Positions 62,749 to 64,000 of a stretch of 64,000 nt of DNA are shown here, piece after piece. The stretch's first letter is position 1. The number at the start of each line of letters is the position of its first letter. The translations under genes were made by a program, and so were the position numbers. This DNA comes from Actinoplanes lobatus (GTDB lineage Bacteria; Actinomycetota; Actinomycetes; Mycobacteriales; Micromonosporaceae), in assembly GCF_014205215.1 (NCBI RefSeq), contig NZ_JACHNC010000001.1, positions 997,001 to 1,061,000 of the forward strand, given 5' to 3'. A model generated the notes under the pieces. That model was not told the origin of the DNA, searched no databases, and was given only the letters and a program-made list of their open reading frames with translations.

Positions 62749-63492
62749 CTAACGGGTGAGCAGGTGGGATCGCAGGGCCGCCACCTCGTCGTCGGTGAGA
62801 CCGATCTCCTTGACGTAGGACTCGACCGACCCGTGCAGCTCACGGAGGTCACCGAGGAACAGGTGCATGGCCTCGGCCGGGGAGTCGAACATGTGGTCCT
62901 TGCCCTGGATCGACTCCGGGCTCGTCAGGCGAATGGACTCGGTCAGCGGGCGCATCGCCTCGGTGGTCAGCGCGTAGTCGGCGGCGATGTCCTCGTCGGA
63001 CACCCCCAGCAGCGACAGGGTCAGCGCGCACACCGTGCCGGTCCGGTCCTTGCCGGCCATGCAGTGCACCACCACCGGCGCGGCCTCCCGGTCGGCGATC
63101 AGGCGCAGCGACGCGGCGATGCCCTCCCGGCCGTCCTCGGCGAAGTTGAGGTAGCGGTCGGCCAGCCAGCGGTCGCGCACGGCGTCCTCGGGGTGCTCGA
63201 GCCCGTCCCAGTCCACGTGCCGGAGCACCAGGTTGTGGTAGTCGACGCCGTGCGACTCGGCGACCCGGCCGAACTTCCGCACCTCGAACGGACGCCGCAG
63301 GTCGATCACCGTCCGGACCCCGAGAGCCGCGAAGATCCTGGTGTCGTCCTCGTCCAGGCTGTGCAGCGCATCGGCCCGGAACAGCCGCCGCCAGCGCACC
63401 CGGCGCCCGTCGAGACCGGCGTAACCGCCCACGTCCCGGAAGTTGTAGGCGTTGGAGAACGGCAGGTTTCGTGAATACGCTTCGGCCACCAC
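62749..63492 (-). CDS. Tyrosine phosphatase-family protein
   Basis: This 247-residue protein has N-terminal NAYNFRDVGGYAGLDGRRVR and the active site VVVHCMAGKDRTGTVCAL (CX5R with Asp), typical of the Y_phosphatase3/MptpB-like family that also includes phosphoinositide phosphatases. There is no signal peptide. The GTG start is divergent from the cimA leader. Substrate unknown. Confidence 0.92.
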   Translation of the reverse strand: MVAEAYSRNLPFSNAYNFRDVGGYAGLDGRRVRWRRLFRADALHSLDEDDTRIFAALGVRTVIDLRRPFEVRKFGRVAESHGVDYHNLVLRHVDWDGLEHPEDAVRDRWLADRYLNFAEDGREGIAASLRLIADREAAPVVVHCMAGKDRTGTVCALTLSLLGVSDEDIAADYALTTEAMRPLTESIRLTSPESIQGKDHMFDSPAEAMHLFLGDLRELHGSVESYVKEIGLTDDEVAALRSHLLTR

Positions 63493-63545
63493 GCCCTCAA
63501 CCTATCCGCCGGCACCGATCGCCTCACCGGTCGATTTCGTCACTC

Positions 63546-63574
63546 TTGCCGGTACGTTGCGTCTCAGCTATTGG
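63546..63574 (+). promoter_or_regulatory. Candidate promoter of the cimA leader
   Basis: TTGCCG and TATTGG are separated by 17 bp, upstream of the leader peptide. The predicted start near 63581 leaves about 25 nt before the leader ATG. Confidence 0.45.
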
Positions 63575-63605
63575 ATTTCCGGCGTCTACTGCGGTAGCCC
63601 GTGGC

Positions 63606-63662
63606 ATGCTTCCATCCGTGACCCACTCCGTGCTGATTATTCGCACCTGGCGCGCCGGCTGA
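63606..63662 (+). CDS. Leader peptide of the cimA attenuator
   Basis: This 18-codon frame [18 protein letters not shown] (or 14 codons from the GTG at 63618) has a run of Val-Leu-Ile-Ile codons and ends 17 nt before a strong terminator. It sits alone in front of the citramalate synthase gene. The pattern is that of branched-chain amino-acid leader peptides, where ribosome stalling at scarce Leu/Ile codons would favour readthrough. It is too short to be found by normal gene calling. Confidence 0.75.
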   Translation: MLPSVTHSVLIIRTWRAG

Positions 63663-63679
63663 CCTCTCGCCGACGCGCA

Positions 63680-63708
63680 GACCTCCCGCATCCGCGGGGG
63701 GTCTTTTT
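63680..63708 (+). terminator. Attenuator terminator in front of cimA
   Basis: The stem gacctcccgc/gcggggggtc (10 bp, one G-U) with loop atcc is followed by TTTTT. It lies between the leader peptide and the cimA ATG, where a normal gene-end terminator would have no gene. A second hairpin (63650-63659 with 63669-63678, 9 of 10 pairs) covers the leader stop codon. Confidence 0.85.
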
Positions 63709-63747
63709 GTTGTTGCTGTGGGTGACCGACCGAAAGGACATCCCCTG

Positions 63748-64000
63748 ATGGAGTACCAGGTGTTCGACACGACGCTGCGCGACGGTGGGCAGCGCGAGGG
63801 AATCAGCTACACGGTCGCCGACAAGCTCGCCGTCGCGCGCCTGCTGGACGAGTTCGGAGTGGGCTTCATCGAGGGCGGCTGGCCCGGCGCCATGCCCAAG
63901 GACACCGAGTTCTTCGAACGGGCGAAGACCGAGCTGGAGCTACAACACGCGGTGCTCGTCGCGTTCGGGGCGACCCGCAAGGCCGGCGTCGACGTGGCCG
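63748..64000 (+). CDS. cimA: Citramalate synthase (partial, 3' end outside window)
   Basis: The first 84 residues are present. [20 protein letters not shown] and [17 protein letters not shown] are the isopropylmalate-/citramalate-synthase N-terminal blocks, with the [10 protein letters not shown] pattern of the CimA-type actinobacterial enzymes. The enzyme condenses pyruvate and acetyl-CoA toward 2-ketobutyrate and isoleucine. The ATG follows aaagga. The gene is preceded by an attenuator with Ile/Leu/Val codons. Confidence 0.9.
   Translation, partial: MEYQVFDTTLRDGGQREGISYTVADKLAVARLLDEFGVGFIEGGWPGAMPKDTEFFERAKTELELQHAVLVAFGATRKAGVDVA

Overview
This is a high-GC actinomycete chromosome segment. 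The gene order from the P-II/amt pair through ftsY, smc, mutM, rnc, rpmF, the DUF177 gene, a SepIVA-like gene, coaD, rsmD, recG, the DAK2 gene, rpmB, thiL, ddl, gpsA, cofC, ppk, a mutT1-like gene, HU, leuD, leuC, an IclR gene, tRNA-Glu/Gln, an FAH gene and cimA follows the Rv2919c-Rv2996c region of Mycobacterium tuberculosis, as I recall it. GTG starts, 4-nt stop/start overlaps and overall gene content suggest Micromonosporaceae (Actinoplanes or a relative). The family is an inference; the actinomycete assignment is firm.

Layout. (1) 1-13.9 kb, mostly minus strand: P-II (cut by the window edge), amt with a GlnR-type box, an aminoglycoside-phosphotransferase-like kinase, ftsY, a HAD hydrolase and smc. 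Inserted here are a PhoD-like phosphatase and a 1310-residue membrane NACHT/WD40 protein. (2) 14.1-19.2 kb: a small coiled-coil protein, then a translationally coupled three-gene Pel-like polysaccharide cluster (PelF-like glycosyltransferase, 12-TM protein with nine 11-residue repeats, spherulin-4-like protein). (3) 19.3-25.5 kb, minus strand: mutM, a PIG-V-like mannosyltransferase, rnc, plsX, rpmF, the DUF177 gene, a SepIVA-like gene, coaD, rsmD. (4) 25.7-28.0 kb: two tandem LPXTG surface proteins. (5) 28.0-33.0 kb: DUF952, recG and a DAK2 protein carrying twelve 8-residue repeats, with rpmB divergent. (6) 33.1-35.6 kb: a repeat-rich island around an AbiEi/DUF559-type protein. (7) 35.6-51.7 kb: GNAT, thiL, a stand-alone Lrp ligand domain, DUF3515, ddl, a probable pseudophosphatase, a zinc-ribbon protein, a PLP enzyme, gpsA, plsC, cofC, a cold-shock-like protein, ppk, the mutT1-like gene, HU, leuDC and the IclR (NdgR-like) regulator. 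(8) 51.9-64 kb: a LuxR/LAL regulator, an alpha/beta hydrolase, an MBL protein, three tRNA genes, an NmrA/TetR divergent pair, FAH, an XRE-ABC transporter set, a protein usually labelled 3-methyladenine glycosylase, a tyrosine phosphatase and the start of cimA.

Points worth most attention. There is a leader-peptide/terminator attenuator in front of cimA ([18 protein letters not shown], then a T-tailed hairpin). A family of dispersed hairpin-forming repeats has five copies at 34.7-35.5 kb and one at 19.2 kb, always between convergent genes. The Pel-like cluster has a repeat-bearing membrane partner. In-frame minisatellites occur in two proteins. A GlnR box lies ahead of amt. The NACHT/WD40 protein sits among housekeeping genes. 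No insertion sequence, prophage or CRISPR array was seen.
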